NCBI RefSeq assembly: GCF_004335085.1
Contig: NZ_RQRS01000002.1
Location: 186,001 to 250,000, forward strand
Direction: 5' to 3'
From: Pedobacter nototheniae
GTDB lineage: Bacteria > Bacteroidota > Bacteroidia > Sphingobacteriales > Sphingobacteriaceae
DNA: 64,000 nt
The first letter of the stretch is position 1. Each line of letters opens with the position of its first letter. Below the pieces are notes generated by a model that did no database searches, was not told the origin of the DNA, and saw only the letters and a program-made list of their open reading frames with translations. Below are positions 17,641-27,111 of the stretch, piece by piece. The translations under genes were made by a program, and so were the position numbers.

Positions 17641-19668
17641 ATGAAACCCAATAATAAATTGTTCGAACCAGCTTTAATGCAAACCGCATTAAAACAATCT
17701 TTCATCAAGTTAGATCCCCGCGTAATGGTTCGCAACCCAGTAATGTTTACCGTTGAAGTTGGAACACTGGTAATGGCTTACGTTACGGTGTATTCTTTCA
17801 GCCATGCCGGACAAGGATCTCCGCTATATAATTTCTTTATCTTTTTAGTTTTATTATTAACCGTATTATTTGCCAATTTTGCCGAAGCAATTGCCGAAGC
17901 ACGAGGAAAAGCGCAAGCAGATAGCTTACGTAAAACGAGAGAAGAAACGCCTGCTAAAGTTTTATTAGAAAATGGAACAATAGAAATCCGTTCATCTAAT
18001 CAGCTAAAAAAAGGAGATGTTTTTGTTTGTGAAACTGGCGATACCATCCCTACTGATGGAGAAATTATTGAAGGAATTGCAACCATTGATGAATCGGCAA
18101 TTACCGGAGAATCTGCTCCCGTAATTCGCGAATCTGGTGGAGATAAATCTTCTGTAACCGGTGGTACAAAAGTACTATCTGATGAGATTAAAGTTCAGGT
18201 AAGTACCGCACCAGGAGAAAGCTTTTTAGATAAAATGATTGCCTTGGTAGAAGGTGCATCACGCCAGAAAACACCAAACGAAATTGCATTAACTATCCTT
18301 TTAGCCAGTTTTACATTGGTATTTATCATCGTTTGCGTTACCCTAAAACCATTTGCTGATTATGCAAATACACCGATTACAATCGCTTCTTTAATTTCGC
18401 TGTTCGTTTGTTTAATTCCGACAACAATTGGTGGTTTACTTTCTGCAATTGGTATTGCTGGAATGGACAGGGCGCTAAGGGCAAATGTAATTACGAAATC
18501 TGGTAAAGCAGTAGAAACTGCCGGAGATATTGATGTATTGCTTTTGGATAAAACCGGAACCATAACTATTGGAAATCGTAAAGCCACCAATTTCTATCCT
18601 ACCGCAGGTGTAAGTGCCAATGCTTTTACTGATGCTTGTGTATTAAGCTCATTAGCAGATGAAACTCCTGAAGGAAAATCAATTATTGAATTGGCAGGAG
18701 AACAAGGTTTTAAAAATTTTAATACTCCAGCAGATTCTGTTTTTATCAAGTTTACAGCCGAAACCCGTTCGAGCGGACTAGATACTAAAGATGGTAGACG
18801 GATAAGAAAAGGAGCTTTTGATTCGATTAGAAATATCGTTGAAAAAGCTGGCAATATTTTCCCTTCTGATATTGAAACACATGTAAAAAATATCGCCACA
18901 AATGGCGGAACTCCCTTGGTTGTTTCTGAAAATGAAAAAGCTTTAGGCGTTATTGAGCTACAAGATATCATTAAACCAGGCATAAGTGAACGTTTTGAGC
19001 GCTTGCGTAAAATGGGTGTAAAAACCGTAATGGTTACGGGCGATAATCCTCTAACAGCTAAATACATTGCCGAAAAAGCTGGGGTAGATGATTTTATTGC
19101 TGAGGCAAAACCTGAGGATAAAATGAACTACATTAAAGATGAACAAGCTTTAGGTAAACTGGTTGCTATGATGGGTGATGGCACAAATGATGCACCCGCC
19201 TTAGCACAGGCAGATGTTGGCGTTGCCATGAACAGCGGAACACAAGCTGCAAAAGAGGCTGGTAATATGGTGGATTTGGATAACGACCCAACCAAGTTGA
19301 TTGAAATCGTAGAAATTGGTAAACAATTGCTAATTACTCGTGGAACTTTAACCACCTTCTCCATCGCTAACGATGTGGCCAAGTATTTCGCAATTGTTCC
19401 TGCATTATTTATTGCTTCAATTCCAGCATTGCAAAGTTTAAATATTATGGGCTTGCACTCGCCAGAAAGCGCAATTATGTCTGCAGTGATTTTCAACGCC
19501 ATTATCATCCCAATTTTAATTCCATTGGCCTTAAAAGGAGTGGCTTATAAACCAATAGGCGCAACGGCATTACTCCGTAGAAACTTGTTTATTTATGGCA
19601 TTGGCGGCGTTGTAGCACCATTTATCGGAATTAAATTAATTGATTTATTAGTAGGCTTATTTGTATAA
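17641..19668 (+). CDS. kdpB: KdpB, catalytic P-type ATPase subunit
   Basis: 675 aa from the ATG at 17641 ([13 protein letters not shown]); the frame extends upstream only by a TTG. P-type ATPase signatures are all present: actuator loop TGES (in [10 protein letters not shown]), phosphorylation motif DKTGT with Asp303, [14 protein letters not shown], and the hinge [20 protein letters not shown]. It hydrolyses ATP to power K+ uptake through KdpA. About 90 bp separate it from kdpA. Confidence 0.98.
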   Translation: MKPNNKLFEPALMQTALKQSFIKLDPRVMVRNPVMFTVEVGTLVMAYVTVYSFSHAGQGSPLYNFFIFLVLLLTVLFANFAEAIAEARGKAQADSLRKTREETPAKVLLENGTIEIRSSNQLKKGDVFVCETGDTIPTDGEIIEGIATIDESAITGESAPVIRESGGDKSSVTGGTKVLSDEIKVQVSTAPGESFLDKMIALVEGASRQKTPNEIALTILLASFTLVFIIVCVTLKPFADYANTPITIASLISLFVCLIPTTIGGLLSAIGIAGMDRALRANVITKSGKAVETAGDIDVLLLDKTGTITIGNRKATNFYPTAGVSANAFTDACVLSSLADETPEGKSIIELAGEQGFKNFNTPADSVFIKFTAETRSSGLDTKDGRRIRKGAFDSIRNIVEKAGNIFPSDIETHVKNIATNGGTPLVVSENEKALGVIELQDIIKPGISERFERLRKMGVKTVMVTGDNPLTAKYIAEKAGVDDFIAEAKPEDKMNYIKDEQALGKLVAMMGDGTNDAPALAQADVGVAMNSGTQAAKEAGNMVDLDNDPTKLIEIVEIGKQLLITRGTLTTFSIANDVAKYFAIVPALFIASIPALQSLNIMGLHSPESAIMSAVIFNAIIIPILIPLALKGVAYKPIGATALLRRNLFIYGIGGVVAPFIGIKLIDLLVGLFV

Positions 19669-19748
19669 AAACCCTGCCCTTACGAGTTTGTCGAAATACA
19701 ATACTTAAAATACTTCCACAGGCTCAAGATTACATAAAATAAAATATC

Positions 19749-20309
19749 ATGAAAAAGTACATCATACAATCTATACGCTTAACCTTAGTTTTAATCGTAT
19801 TATTATGCATTATTTATCCAATCAGCATAGCCCTTGCTGGTAAACTTTCAAAAGGCAATGGCGGTGGAGAAAAAGTAACTAAAAATGGCAAAACTGTTGG
19901 CTATGCAGCACTTGGTCAATCTTTTACCAAACCAGAATACTTTTGGGGCAGGCCATCAGCCGTTGCTTATAATGCAGCCGGATCTGGAGGTTCAAATAAA
20001 GGCCCATCAAATCCAGATTATCTTAAAGAAGTTTCTTCAAGAATTGATACCCTTTTGAAATATAATCCAGGCTTAAAAAAGTCTGAAATCCCTGCTGATA
20101 TGGTTACCGCTTCAGGAAGTGGCTTAGATCCAAATATTTCTGAACAAGGCGCTGCCATTCAAATTGCAAGAGTAGCCAAAGCACGTAAAATCGACGAGAA
20201 AAAAGTTAAAGAACTGGTTGCCATGAACACTTTAAAACCGTTGTTGGGCTTATTCGGACCATCATCTGTAAATGTTTTGAAATTGAATCTCGCTTTAGAT
20301 AACCTTTAA
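19749..20309 (+). CDS. kdpC: KdpC subunit of the potassium-transporting ATPase
   Basis: 186 aa: one N-terminal membrane helix (LTLVLIVLLCIIYPISIALAG) followed by a periplasmic domain. Conserved motifs are GQSFTKPEYFWGRPSAVAYNAAGSGGSN, SGLDPNISEQGAAIQIARVAKAR and LGLFGPSSVNVLKLNLALD. KdpC is a chaperone-like part of the complex that raises affinity for ATP. It is the last of the kdpFABC genes and is followed after 75 bp by a porin gene. Confidence 0.97.
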   Translation: MKKYIIQSIRLTLVLIVLLCIIYPISIALAGKLSKGNGGGEKVTKNGKTVGYAALGQSFTKPEYFWGRPSAVAYNAAGSGGSNKGPSNPDYLKEVSSRIDTLLKYNPGLKKSEIPADMVTASGSGLDPNISEQGAAIQIARVAKARKIDEKKVKELVAMNTLKPLLGLFGPSSVNVLKLNLALDNL

Positions 20310-20384
20310 TCCAACCTCGCTCGCCATTGCTTAGTAATAGAAATAATGACTAAATAACAGAATGGCGATTTATAATATAATAAA

Positions 20385-21455
20385 ATGAAAAAATTAATCA
20401 TCCCTTTTTCTTTAATATCAGCATCACTTAATGCATTTGCACAAGAAGAACCTAAAGTAAAGTTTTCAGGCTATCTTGAAACGTATTATGCACAAGATTT
20501 TAATAAACCAACCGATCACAATAGGCCCGGATTTATATATTCTCATAACCGTACAAATGAAATAAATTTAAACCTTGGTTTTATTAAAGCAGCTTACGAT
20601 AGCGGCTCCATCCGAGCAAACCTTGCAGTAATGGCTGGTACTTACGCAAATGCCAACCTGGCTGCAGAGCCTGGTGTATTAAAAAATGTGTTTGAAGCAA
20701 ATGCAGGTATTAAACTATCGAAAACCGAAAACCTTTGGATCGATGCAGGTATATTTTCTTCACACATTGGTTTTGAAAGTGCTGTATCTAAAGATTGCTG
20801 GGTATTAACCAGAAATATATCTTCAGAGAATACACCTTATTATGAATCGGGTACTAAAATTACTTACGGTACTAAAGATGGTAAATTAACCGCTACCCTA
20901 CTCTACCTAAATGGATGGCAACGCATTACCCGCCAAAATGGCAATAATAAACCAGCCGGAGGAGTGCAATTAACGTGGAAACCAACAGATAAAATAACTT
21001 TAAACTATAGTAATTATATTGGTACCGAGGGTGCAGATTCAGTTCGTGTAAATCGCTTCTATCATAATGTTTATGGCATTTTTCAAGTAACTGATAAATT
21101 TGGTCTAACACTTGGTTTTGATTACGGAACCCAGCAAAAAGCAAAAGGAAATTCTGCCAAAAACGAAGTACTTTCTCCAGTTGCAATAGCTCAATATAAA
21201 TTTGCCGATAAATGGGCAGTTGCCGGTCGATTTGAATATTATGACGATAAAAATGGTATGTTAATATCTACAGGTACACCAAATGGATTTAAAACCAAAG
21301 GTTACTCTTTAAATGTAGATTATGCGCCAATTAGCAATGCTATTATCCGTTTGGAAGGCAAAACTTATGATAGTAAAGATAAAGTTTTTAGTCGTGAAGG
21401 AAACCCTGTAAATGCAAATGCAACCATAACAGCAAGTATAGCGGTATCTTTTTAA
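20385..21455 (+). CDS. Outer-membrane beta-barrel porin (BBP2/OmpL-like)
   Basis: 356 aa. The signal peptide ends at NAFAQ (about residue 19). The rest is alternating amphipathic strands, beginning VKFSGYLETYYAQDFN and closing with ITASIAVSF, whose final Phe is typical for outer-membrane barrels. The patterns match Bacteroidota porins of the BBP2 type (GYLETYYAYDF start, LWIDAGIFSSHIGFE). It is placed between kdpC and kdpD, so it may give potassium or osmolytes passage through the outer membrane under the same control. It is followed by a hairpin at 21471. Confidence 0.85.
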   Translation: MKKLIIPFSLISASLNAFAQEEPKVKFSGYLETYYAQDFNKPTDHNRPGFIYSHNRTNEINLNLGFIKAAYDSGSIRANLAVMAGTYANANLAAEPGVLKNVFEANAGIKLSKTENLWIDAGIFSSHIGFESAVSKDCWVLTRNISSENTPYYESGTKITYGTKDGKLTATLLYLNGWQRITRQNGNNKPAGGVQLTWKPTDKITLNYSNYIGTEGADSVRVNRFYHNVYGIFQVTDKFGLTLGFDYGTQQKAKGNSAKNEVLSPVAIAQYKFADKWAVAGRFEYYDDKNGMLISTGTPNGFKTKGYSLNVDYAPISNAIIRLEGKTYDSKDKVFSREGNPVNANATITASIAVSF

Positions 21456-21470
21456 CCTATTTAGAAACTT

Positions 21471-21499
21471 AAACATTCCACTAAAATGGTGGAATGTTT
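21471..21499 (+). terminator. Hairpin terminator or attenuator after the porin gene
   Basis: 11-bp arms aaacattccac and gtggaatgttt with a 7-nt loop lie 16 bp past the porin stop. The T tract is short, so it may be a partial terminator inside the kdp cluster. Confidence 0.6.
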
Positions 21500-21516
21500 A
21501 TTAAATTTATAGAGCA

Positions 21517-21765
21517 ATGCATCCTTTAGTCGAAATTTTATTCAGTTTAATTTTGAGTGTTTCAGGAATATTTTTCATCAAAAAAATGAGCGTTTTAAAA
21601 AAGAATAAAAGAAGCAGCAATTCATTTAAATCTTTTGCCGAAAAACGTAGAAAGCTCCTTAAACAGAAAATTTTATCAAAGTGGGTAGCCGTATTATTTA
21701 TGCTAACCCTGATTATAAGCATTGGTGTGATGATTGACAATGGAACAATCATCGTAACCTGGTAA
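21517..21765 (+). CDS. Small two-helix membrane protein, 82 aa
   Basis: Two hydrophobic helices (about 5-22, ILFSLILSVSGIFFI, and 58-78, VAVLFMLTLIISIGVMI) are separated by a very basic stretch (KKNKRSSNSFKSFAEKRRKLLKQK). The gene ends 5 bp before kdpD, so the two are co-transcribed. No family is recognised. Because the KdpD here lacks its usual membrane helices, this peptide might anchor it; that is only an inference from position. Confidence 0.65.
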   Translation: MHPLVEILFSLILSVSGIFFIKKMSVLKKNKRSSNSFKSFAEKRRKLLKQKILSKWVAVLFMLTLIISIGVMIDNGTIIVTW

Positions 21766-21770
21766 AAACC

Positions 21771-22898
21771 ATGGAAGATAATAAAGAAGATTCGGTTAGG
21801 AAGTTCCTAGATTTAGTTAAAAAATCAAGAAGAGGAAAACTCAAAATTTATATTGGGATGAGCGCTGGCGTGGGTAAAACCTATCGGATGTTGCAAGAAT
21901 CTCACGCTTTATTGCGCAATGGCATTGATGTTTGCATTGGTTATGTAGAAACGCATAACCGTACCGAAACAGAAGCACTTGTAGCTGGATTGCCTATTGT
22001 TGCCCGAAAAAATATTTTTTATCGAGGCAAGGAAATCGAAGAAATGGATTTGCAAGGTATTTTAAATCGTCATCCAGAAATTGTAATTGTTGATGAATTG
22101 GCCCATACAAATGCCGAAGGAAGTAAAAACACAAAACGCTGGCAAGATGTATTTGATTTGCTCGAAGCCGGAATTAGTGTAATATCTGCTGTAAATATTC
22201 AGCATTTAGAAAGCATTAACGAAGAAATAGCACACATTACTGGAATTGAAGTTACGGAAAGAATCCCCGATAAAATTCTGGAAATTGCTGATGAAATCGT
22301 AAACATAGATTTAACCGCTGATGAACTTGTTACCAGATTAAAAGAAGGGAAAATTTATGATCAAAGTAAAATAGAAAGGGCCTTGGGCAATTTTTTCCAA
22401 GCTGATAAAATTTTACAGCTACGAGAATTAGCACTTAAAGAGGTGGTACATCAGGTAGAACGTAAAATTCAAAAAGAAATTCCGAAGTCGGTAAAATTAA
22501 GAGCCGAACGTTTTTTAGCATGCATTTCTTCAAATGCAGAAACCGCCGGAGTTGTTATTAGAAAAACCGCTCGCCTTGCTTCTTATTATCACTCGCCGTG
22601 GATTGTTTTGTATGTACAAAGTGATGATGAAAGTTTTGACAAAATTAAACTCGACAAACAAAGACATTTGATTAACCATTTTAAACTTGCTACAGAATTG
22701 GGCGCAGAAGTGATTAAAATTAAAAGCAATCAAATTACACAAACCATTATTAATATGGCAACAGAAAAAGAAATTACAACCATTTGCATTGGAAAGCCAC
22801 ATTTAAATATTTTTCAGGTAATGATGCGAACGGCTATTTTTAATCAACTCTTGCGTAATTTAGCGCGTAAAGAAATTGATTTGGTTATATTATCATAG
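21771..22898 (+). CDS. kdpD: KdpD sensor domain protein lacking the kinase half
   Basis: 375 aa. Residues ~22-230 are the KdpD signature domain, with Walker A GMSAGVGKT (29-37), GYVETHNRTET, VDELAHTNAEGSKNTKRWQDV and SAVNIQHLESINE. Residues ~245-375 form a USP-like domain (ERFLACISSNAETAGVVIRKTARLA). A full-length KdpD continues with four membrane helices, GAF, and histidine kinase domains; here the protein ends after the USP domain. The kinase function is presumably supplied by the separate gene at 22990. This points to a split sensor for K+ or c-di-AMP-like signals acting in the cytosol. There is no frameshift visible: the following 90 bp are non-coding. Confidence 0.93.
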   Translation: MEDNKEDSVRKFLDLVKKSRRGKLKIYIGMSAGVGKTYRMLQESHALLRNGIDVCIGYVETHNRTETEALVAGLPIVARKNIFYRGKEIEEMDLQGILNRHPEIVIVDELAHTNAEGSKNTKRWQDVFDLLEAGISVISAVNIQHLESINEEIAHITGIEVTERIPDKILEIADEIVNIDLTADELVTRLKEGKIYDQSKIERALGNFFQADKILQLRELALKEVVHQVERKIQKEIPKSVKLRAERFLACISSNAETAGVVIRKTARLASYYHSPWIVLYVQSDDESFDKIKLDKQRHLINHFKLATELGAEVIKIKSNQITQTIINMATEKEITTICIGKPHLNIFQVMMRTAIFNQLLRNLARKEIDLVILS

Positions 22899-22989
22899 TG
22901 CTTTTATCTTGCTGAATTTATTTCGGCATCGGTAAAATAAAAAGCTCTAAAATAAATTTAGGGCAAAGTTATTATTAAAATAAATTCTC

Positions 22990-24744
22990 ATGAAAATCAA
23001 GACCAAACTCCGCCTAGGATTCGGGTTTCTATTTATAATTGTACTATCCTTTGGATTGATTACCCTTTTCTATTTAAATGAATTATCCGATAAATCTAAA
23101 ATGATTTTGAAAGACAATTATGAATCGCTTAATTATGTTTCCGCAATGCGAAACATTTTGGATAAAAATCCAGGTGTGTTAAACCAACAAAACTCGCAGA
23201 TATTTGAAGATAACCTTAAAAAAGAACTCCAAAACCTGACTGAACCAGGAGAAAAAGTTGCAGCTGAAAAACTAAGTGCTGCCTATCAAATATATAAAGT
23301 GGCTACAAATGTATTGGCAAAAGAAAGTGCCATTAAAAGTATTAGGACAGAACTTCATGCCATTGACCAGGTAAATATGAAGGCTATTTACCATAAAAAT
23401 CAATCGGCAAATGAAGCGTCAGGAAGGGCTAATTTTTACATTATGATTGCCGCAACTGTTAGCTTTTTAATCCTCTTTACTTTTATAGTTAACTTCCCTG
23501 GTTTTGTTGCTAATCCGCTTTCTGAATTTAGTTCCGCGATTAAACAAATAAGCCGCAAAAACTATAAACAACGCTTGCACTTTGATAATCAGGATGAATT
23601 TACAGAACTGGCAAGTGCATTTAACGGAATGGTGGTAAAATTAAATGAATGGGAGAACAGCAATTTATCAAAAATAAAATCAGAAAAATCTCGTATTGAG
23701 GCTATTATAGATCAAATGCAAGATGCTATTATCGGATTAAATGAAAAAGGCGAAATCCTATTTCTTAATCATTTGGCGGCTAAGTTGATGAATTTAGATG
23801 AAGAAAAAGTTATCGGCCAGAATGCAACCGAACTCATGAAAAAAAATGAGCTTTTAAAAAGAATCATTAAGCCCGAAACAGATAACAAAACGCTTAAAAT
23901 TTATGCTGACGAGAGAGAGTCTTATTTCGTGTTGGAAAGCCGCGAAATTGTAATTCCAAATTATGATGACGATAGCGAAGAAAAAACTTTAATAGAGACT
24001 GAAAAATCAGCAGGAAGTGTATACATTCTGAAAAACATAACACAGTTTAAAGAATTGGATGAAGCCAAAACAAATTTTATCGCGACTGTATCACACGAAT
24101 TAAAAACGCCATTGTCATCTATAAAAATGAGTTTAAAGCTATTGAAGGATGATCGTGTAGGAACGATGAATGAGGAGCAAATCGAATTAGTCGAAAATAT
24201 TAAGGAAGATAGTGACAGGCTTTTAAAAATTACCAGCGAGTTATTAGATCTTTCGCAAGCTGAAACTGGAAACCTAAAATTAACCTTTGCCCTTACAAAA
24301 CCAGAGGAAATTGTACAATATGCCATTGACGCCGTTAAATTTCAAGCGGAACAAAAATCAATTCAACTTGAACTTAACTGCAATAATAATTTGCCAAAAG
24401 TAAACGCTGACATTCAAAAAACTGCTTGGGTAATGGTAAACTTTTTATCTAATGCGTTACGCTACAGTGCAGAAAAATCTAAAGTAGTTGTTCATGTTTT
24501 ACAGAAAGATAAACTAATCGAATTTTCTGTTCAGGATTTTGGAAAAGGTATCGATGAGAAATACCAAAAACGCTTATTCGACCGATATTTTCAAGTACCT
24601 ACAGATGGACAAAATAAATCTGGATCAGGCTTGGGTCTCGCCATTTCGAAAGATTTTATCGAAGCAGAACAAGGAAATATATGGGTAGAAAGTGCCATTG
24701 GCGAAGGTAGTAGATTTTATTTCACACTACCTATTGCTGATTAA
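22990..24744 (+). CDS. HAMP-PAS sensor histidine kinase next to kdpD
   Basis: 584 aa. Two membrane helices (about 7-28 and 152-172) bracket a periplasmic helical domain. Then come a HAMP domain (~173-225, PLSEFSSAIKQISRKNY), a PAS domain (~238-350, IIDQMQDAIIGLNEKGEILFLN), HisKA with H-box His369 (TVSHELKTPLSSIKMSL), and an HATPase domain with N-box NFLSNALRYS, DFGKGIDEKYQKRLFDRYFQ and GSGLGLAISKDFIEAEQG. It should autophosphorylate and pass the phosphate to a response regulator. None is adjacent, but the sigma-54 regulator at 11200 flanks the same kdp cluster. The gene closes the rightward kdp group and meets the T6SS genes tail to tail, with only 25 bp between. Confidence 0.95.
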   Translation: MKIKTKLRLGFGFLFIIVLSFGLITLFYLNELSDKSKMILKDNYESLNYVSAMRNILDKNPGVLNQQNSQIFEDNLKKELQNLTEPGEKVAAEKLSAAYQIYKVATNVLAKESAIKSIRTELHAIDQVNMKAIYHKNQSANEASGRANFYIMIAATVSFLILFTFIVNFPGFVANPLSEFSSAIKQISRKNYKQRLHFDNQDEFTELASAFNGMVVKLNEWENSNLSKIKSEKSRIEAIIDQMQDAIIGLNEKGEILFLNHLAAKLMNLDEEKVIGQNATELMKKNELLKRIIKPETDNKTLKIYADERESYFVLESREIVIPNYDDDSEEKTLIETEKSAGSVYILKNITQFKELDEAKTNFIATVSHELKTPLSSIKMSLKLLKDDRVGTMNEEQIELVENIKEDSDRLLKITSELLDLSQAETGNLKLTFALTKPEEIVQYAIDAVKFQAEQKSIQLELNCNNNLPKVNADIQKTAWVMVNFLSNALRYSAEKSKVVVHVLQKDKLIEFSVQDFGKGIDEKYQKRLFDRYFQVPTDGQNKSGSGLGLAISKDFIEAEQGNIWVESAIGEGSRFYFTLPIAD

Positions 24745-24769
24745 AGTTTATTGGTGGATTTATTTTTTT

Positions 24770-26668
24770 TTAAAATATAACTTCGCTTTCAATCAAAACG
24801 CGATATTGAATACCGTGCGGGCTATTGGCTTTAATCTTGGATTCGAGTGTTTGAGCTAAAAAATCCCATTCTTCAAGGTTAAATTTTGAATTTGGATTTG
24901 GTTTCAATTTTATATCCAAAGTACGTACATAACCTTCTTTTGGATGCGGTGAAGCCACAATTCCCTTTTCTACCTTAACAGTTTTCAATCTATCTCCTAA
25001 TTCATATCTGCAAAAATTACAAATATCTTCTGTCGTAATCAGTCTTCCACCCCTACTCACTAATGCGAAACGATAAGCATCTAATTGCTCGCCCGATTGC
25101 AATTTCTCTCTACCACCAACTGTATCCAATAATAAAAAGATAGAATCCGTACTTAAATCTACATTACTTTGTAAAGCCATTGGCGTATTAGCTCTAATAT
25201 TATTTCCCAACTCGCATTGCGTTACCCAATAATCCACATTCAACTCATCGTTTACATCATAGGGTTCGGCAATAAGATAAGTTGGCACTTCTTTAACCGC
25301 TGCCCCAAATTTTGAGGTTTTGCTATCTAAGAGCCTCAACTGCTTAGAAAGTTCACCTAAAATGGTAACAATAAAATCTTGGTTAAACGACGAAAAAGCG
25401 GCTACTTCATCTCGGGTTAATTCAATTAAATATTTAACCATTTCCAAGGCATTACGCTTATCAAAACGTTCGGCACCACCATACCTTATCGAATAATAGC
25501 CTTGTCCTAAACCACTTGTTCTTTGAAAAGGAATATCATTAAAGACCCGATCACTAGAATCTACAACCTGATTAACAGCCATAAAATGTTGGTACAAATC
25601 TGTTCGCAGGGGCAAAATTCCATTTAATGAAGAGAAATTATAATTATTTGTTTTTATCGTACGATTAATAACTGGAAAAGCATTTAGAGATACAAACATA
25701 TTCTCCAAAATATCATAGGTATAATTAGCAGAAAATTGTAATCTCACCCAAATTACCCTTTTCTGAGCTACAGATTTTAAAGCATCTAAACCATAAGACT
25801 TTATTAATTCTATAGGGAAATCCGAGGGATCGGCTTCGAAATTATTTTCAATTTTACAGGGACCAAAAGTCACAAATTTATGCTGATATTGTATTTTGAC
25901 ATCTCTAATAACCTGATGCATTAAATCGTAATCACGAAATATCATTTGTTCTTTACTAAGCTCCACTGGCGAAGGATATTCAAGCCCGGGATTAAATATT
26001 ACGGCTTCTCCATCAATTTCGGGTTTGCATAATGGTAATAATTGGTACACCCACGATTGAGTTTGGTATGCAGGGAAATCAAAATATAAGCCAAGTCCTT
26101 CTAAATCTCGAACATTTTCATGCAACTCAATTCCAATATAAGCACTTCCCCATGCTAAAGGATCTGTTGTACGCAACAATGGCGATTTAGAATTATTATG
26201 ATCTAAACCAAAAAACTGCCTTCCACCGGCTAAATAACTTATTTTCCCGTTAACAAGATTTACATAATCAACTGGTGTAAATTGAACATTAACAAAGTTA
26301 TTTGCAATGCCACCGTTAATTTCTGGAATACGCTTAGGCGTATAAAAATGCGTTTGTGGATGCAAAAGTAAAGATTCATCCGTTGGCGTAGCCGTCATCA
26401 CTGCATGCGCTGCTTTTGGCATGCTCAACAAATCAGGAGTCAACAATCTGGCTATTTTATCCAGTAGTCGCCCCTCCACATTCTGCGCTTCATTACCACT
26501 TCTATGGATTTCGACAGCAAAAGCTTCTATTAAAAGCCTAACAAAAGGATCTAACGCCATGGCATTTTTTACTCCCCATAAATTCACGGCATTATTTATC
26601 ATCCGTGTTTTAATTCCTTCTTTCGTAAATTGATTTATTGCCGAAGTTTTGTTTTTCATAGCGTTCAT
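24770..26668 (-). CDS. tssF: TssF, T6SS baseplate subunit
   Basis: 632 aa. The N-terminal motif TRMINNAVNLWGVKNAMALDPFVRLLIEAFAVEIHR and LLDKIARLLTPDLLSMPKAAHAVMTATP match TssF, as do HPQTHFYTPKR, GAERFDKRNALEMVKYLIELTRDEVAAFSSF and the C-terminal LDIKLKPNP. TssF forms the baseplate wedge with TssE, TssG and TssK in the cytoplasm at the inner membrane. It follows tssE after 9 bp and is the last gene of the leftward T6SS run. ATGs exist at 26668 and 26659; the first is kept. Confidence 0.92.
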   Translation of the reverse strand: MNAMKNKTSAINQFTKEGIKTRMINNAVNLWGVKNAMALDPFVRLLIEAFAVEIHRSGNEAQNVEGRLLDKIARLLTPDLLSMPKAAHAVMTATPTDESLLLHPQTHFYTPKRIPEINGGIANNFVNVQFTPVDYVNLVNGKISYLAGGRQFFGLDHNNSKSPLLRTTDPLAWGSAYIGIELHENVRDLEGLGLYFDFPAYQTQSWVYQLLPLCKPEIDGEAVIFNPGLEYPSPVELSKEQMIFRDYDLMHQVIRDVKIQYQHKFVTFGPCKIENNFEADPSDFPIELIKSYGLDALKSVAQKRVIWVRLQFSANYTYDILENMFVSLNAFPVINRTIKTNNYNFSSLNGILPLRTDLYQHFMAVNQVVDSSDRVFNDIPFQRTSGLGQGYYSIRYGGAERFDKRNALEMVKYLIELTRDEVAAFSSFNQDFIVTILGELSKQLRLLDSKTSKFGAAVKEVPTYLIAEPYDVNDELNVDYWVTQCELGNNIRANTPMALQSNVDLSTDSIFLLLDTVGGREKLQSGEQLDAYRFALVSRGGRLITTEDICNFCRYELGDRLKTVKVEKGIVASPHPKEGYVRTLDIKLKPNPNSKFNLEEWDFLAQTLESKIKANSPHGIQYRVLIESEVIF

Positions 26669-26677
26669 AATATTTGG

Positions 26678-27106
26678 TTATCCTACTGACATTGGACTTA
26701 AAAACAACTCTGTTTTAAAGCTAAATGCTTCCTTACTTTCTGTTAAATTAGCTTTAATAAGGATGGTTACTTTTTTCCTCACCTCGGTAAATTTCTTCAT
26801 TGGCCATTCTTTTTCCACCATCTCCGTGAATATTTGTGCTATTGGATTTTCAATTCTTTGCTCATATTGATGAATGGAATTAATTACGTGCAATCGAAAT
26901 TTTTCTTCCCATTCTGCCGTTGTAATATTATTTTCAAACTCAAGTTCCCATATTTTATTTCCATACTCATAATCGTACCTATTTTCGCCAAACCTGGTGG
27001 TAATCAATAGCTGAATATGTTGTGCAATGCTCTCTCCAAGGCTGCACATTGTCAATTCTCTTCCCTCAAGAAGTTCACCTAAATAAATTGGAAACTTAAA
27101 ATACAT
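26678..27106 (-). CDS. tssE: TssE, gp25-like T6SS baseplate subunit
   Basis: 142 aa, the usual length for GPW/gp25 proteins. The conserved core is seen in SLGESIAQHIQLLITTRFGENRYDYEYGNKIWELEF, and the EFENNIT and IENPIAQIFTEM segments follow. TssE starts sheath assembly on the baseplate. The ATG at 27106 comes 5 bp after the stop of the lytic transglycosylase gene, and tssF follows immediately, so this is one operon. Confidence 0.92.
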   Translation of the reverse strand: MYFKFPIYLGELLEGRELTMCSLGESIAQHIQLLITTRFGENRYDYEYGNKIWELEFENNITTAEWEEKFRLHVINSIHQYEQRIENPIAQIFTEMVEKEWPMKKFTEVRKKVTILIKANLTESKEAFSFKTELFLSPMSVG

Positions 27107-27111
27107 ACCTG

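Noticed and set aside
22898-22990. Frameshift joining kdpD and the histidine kinase into one full-length KdpD
   Set aside because: The kinase has its own start, two membrane helices and HAMP/PAS domains unlike the four-helix/GAF part of KdpD, so the genes are separate by design.
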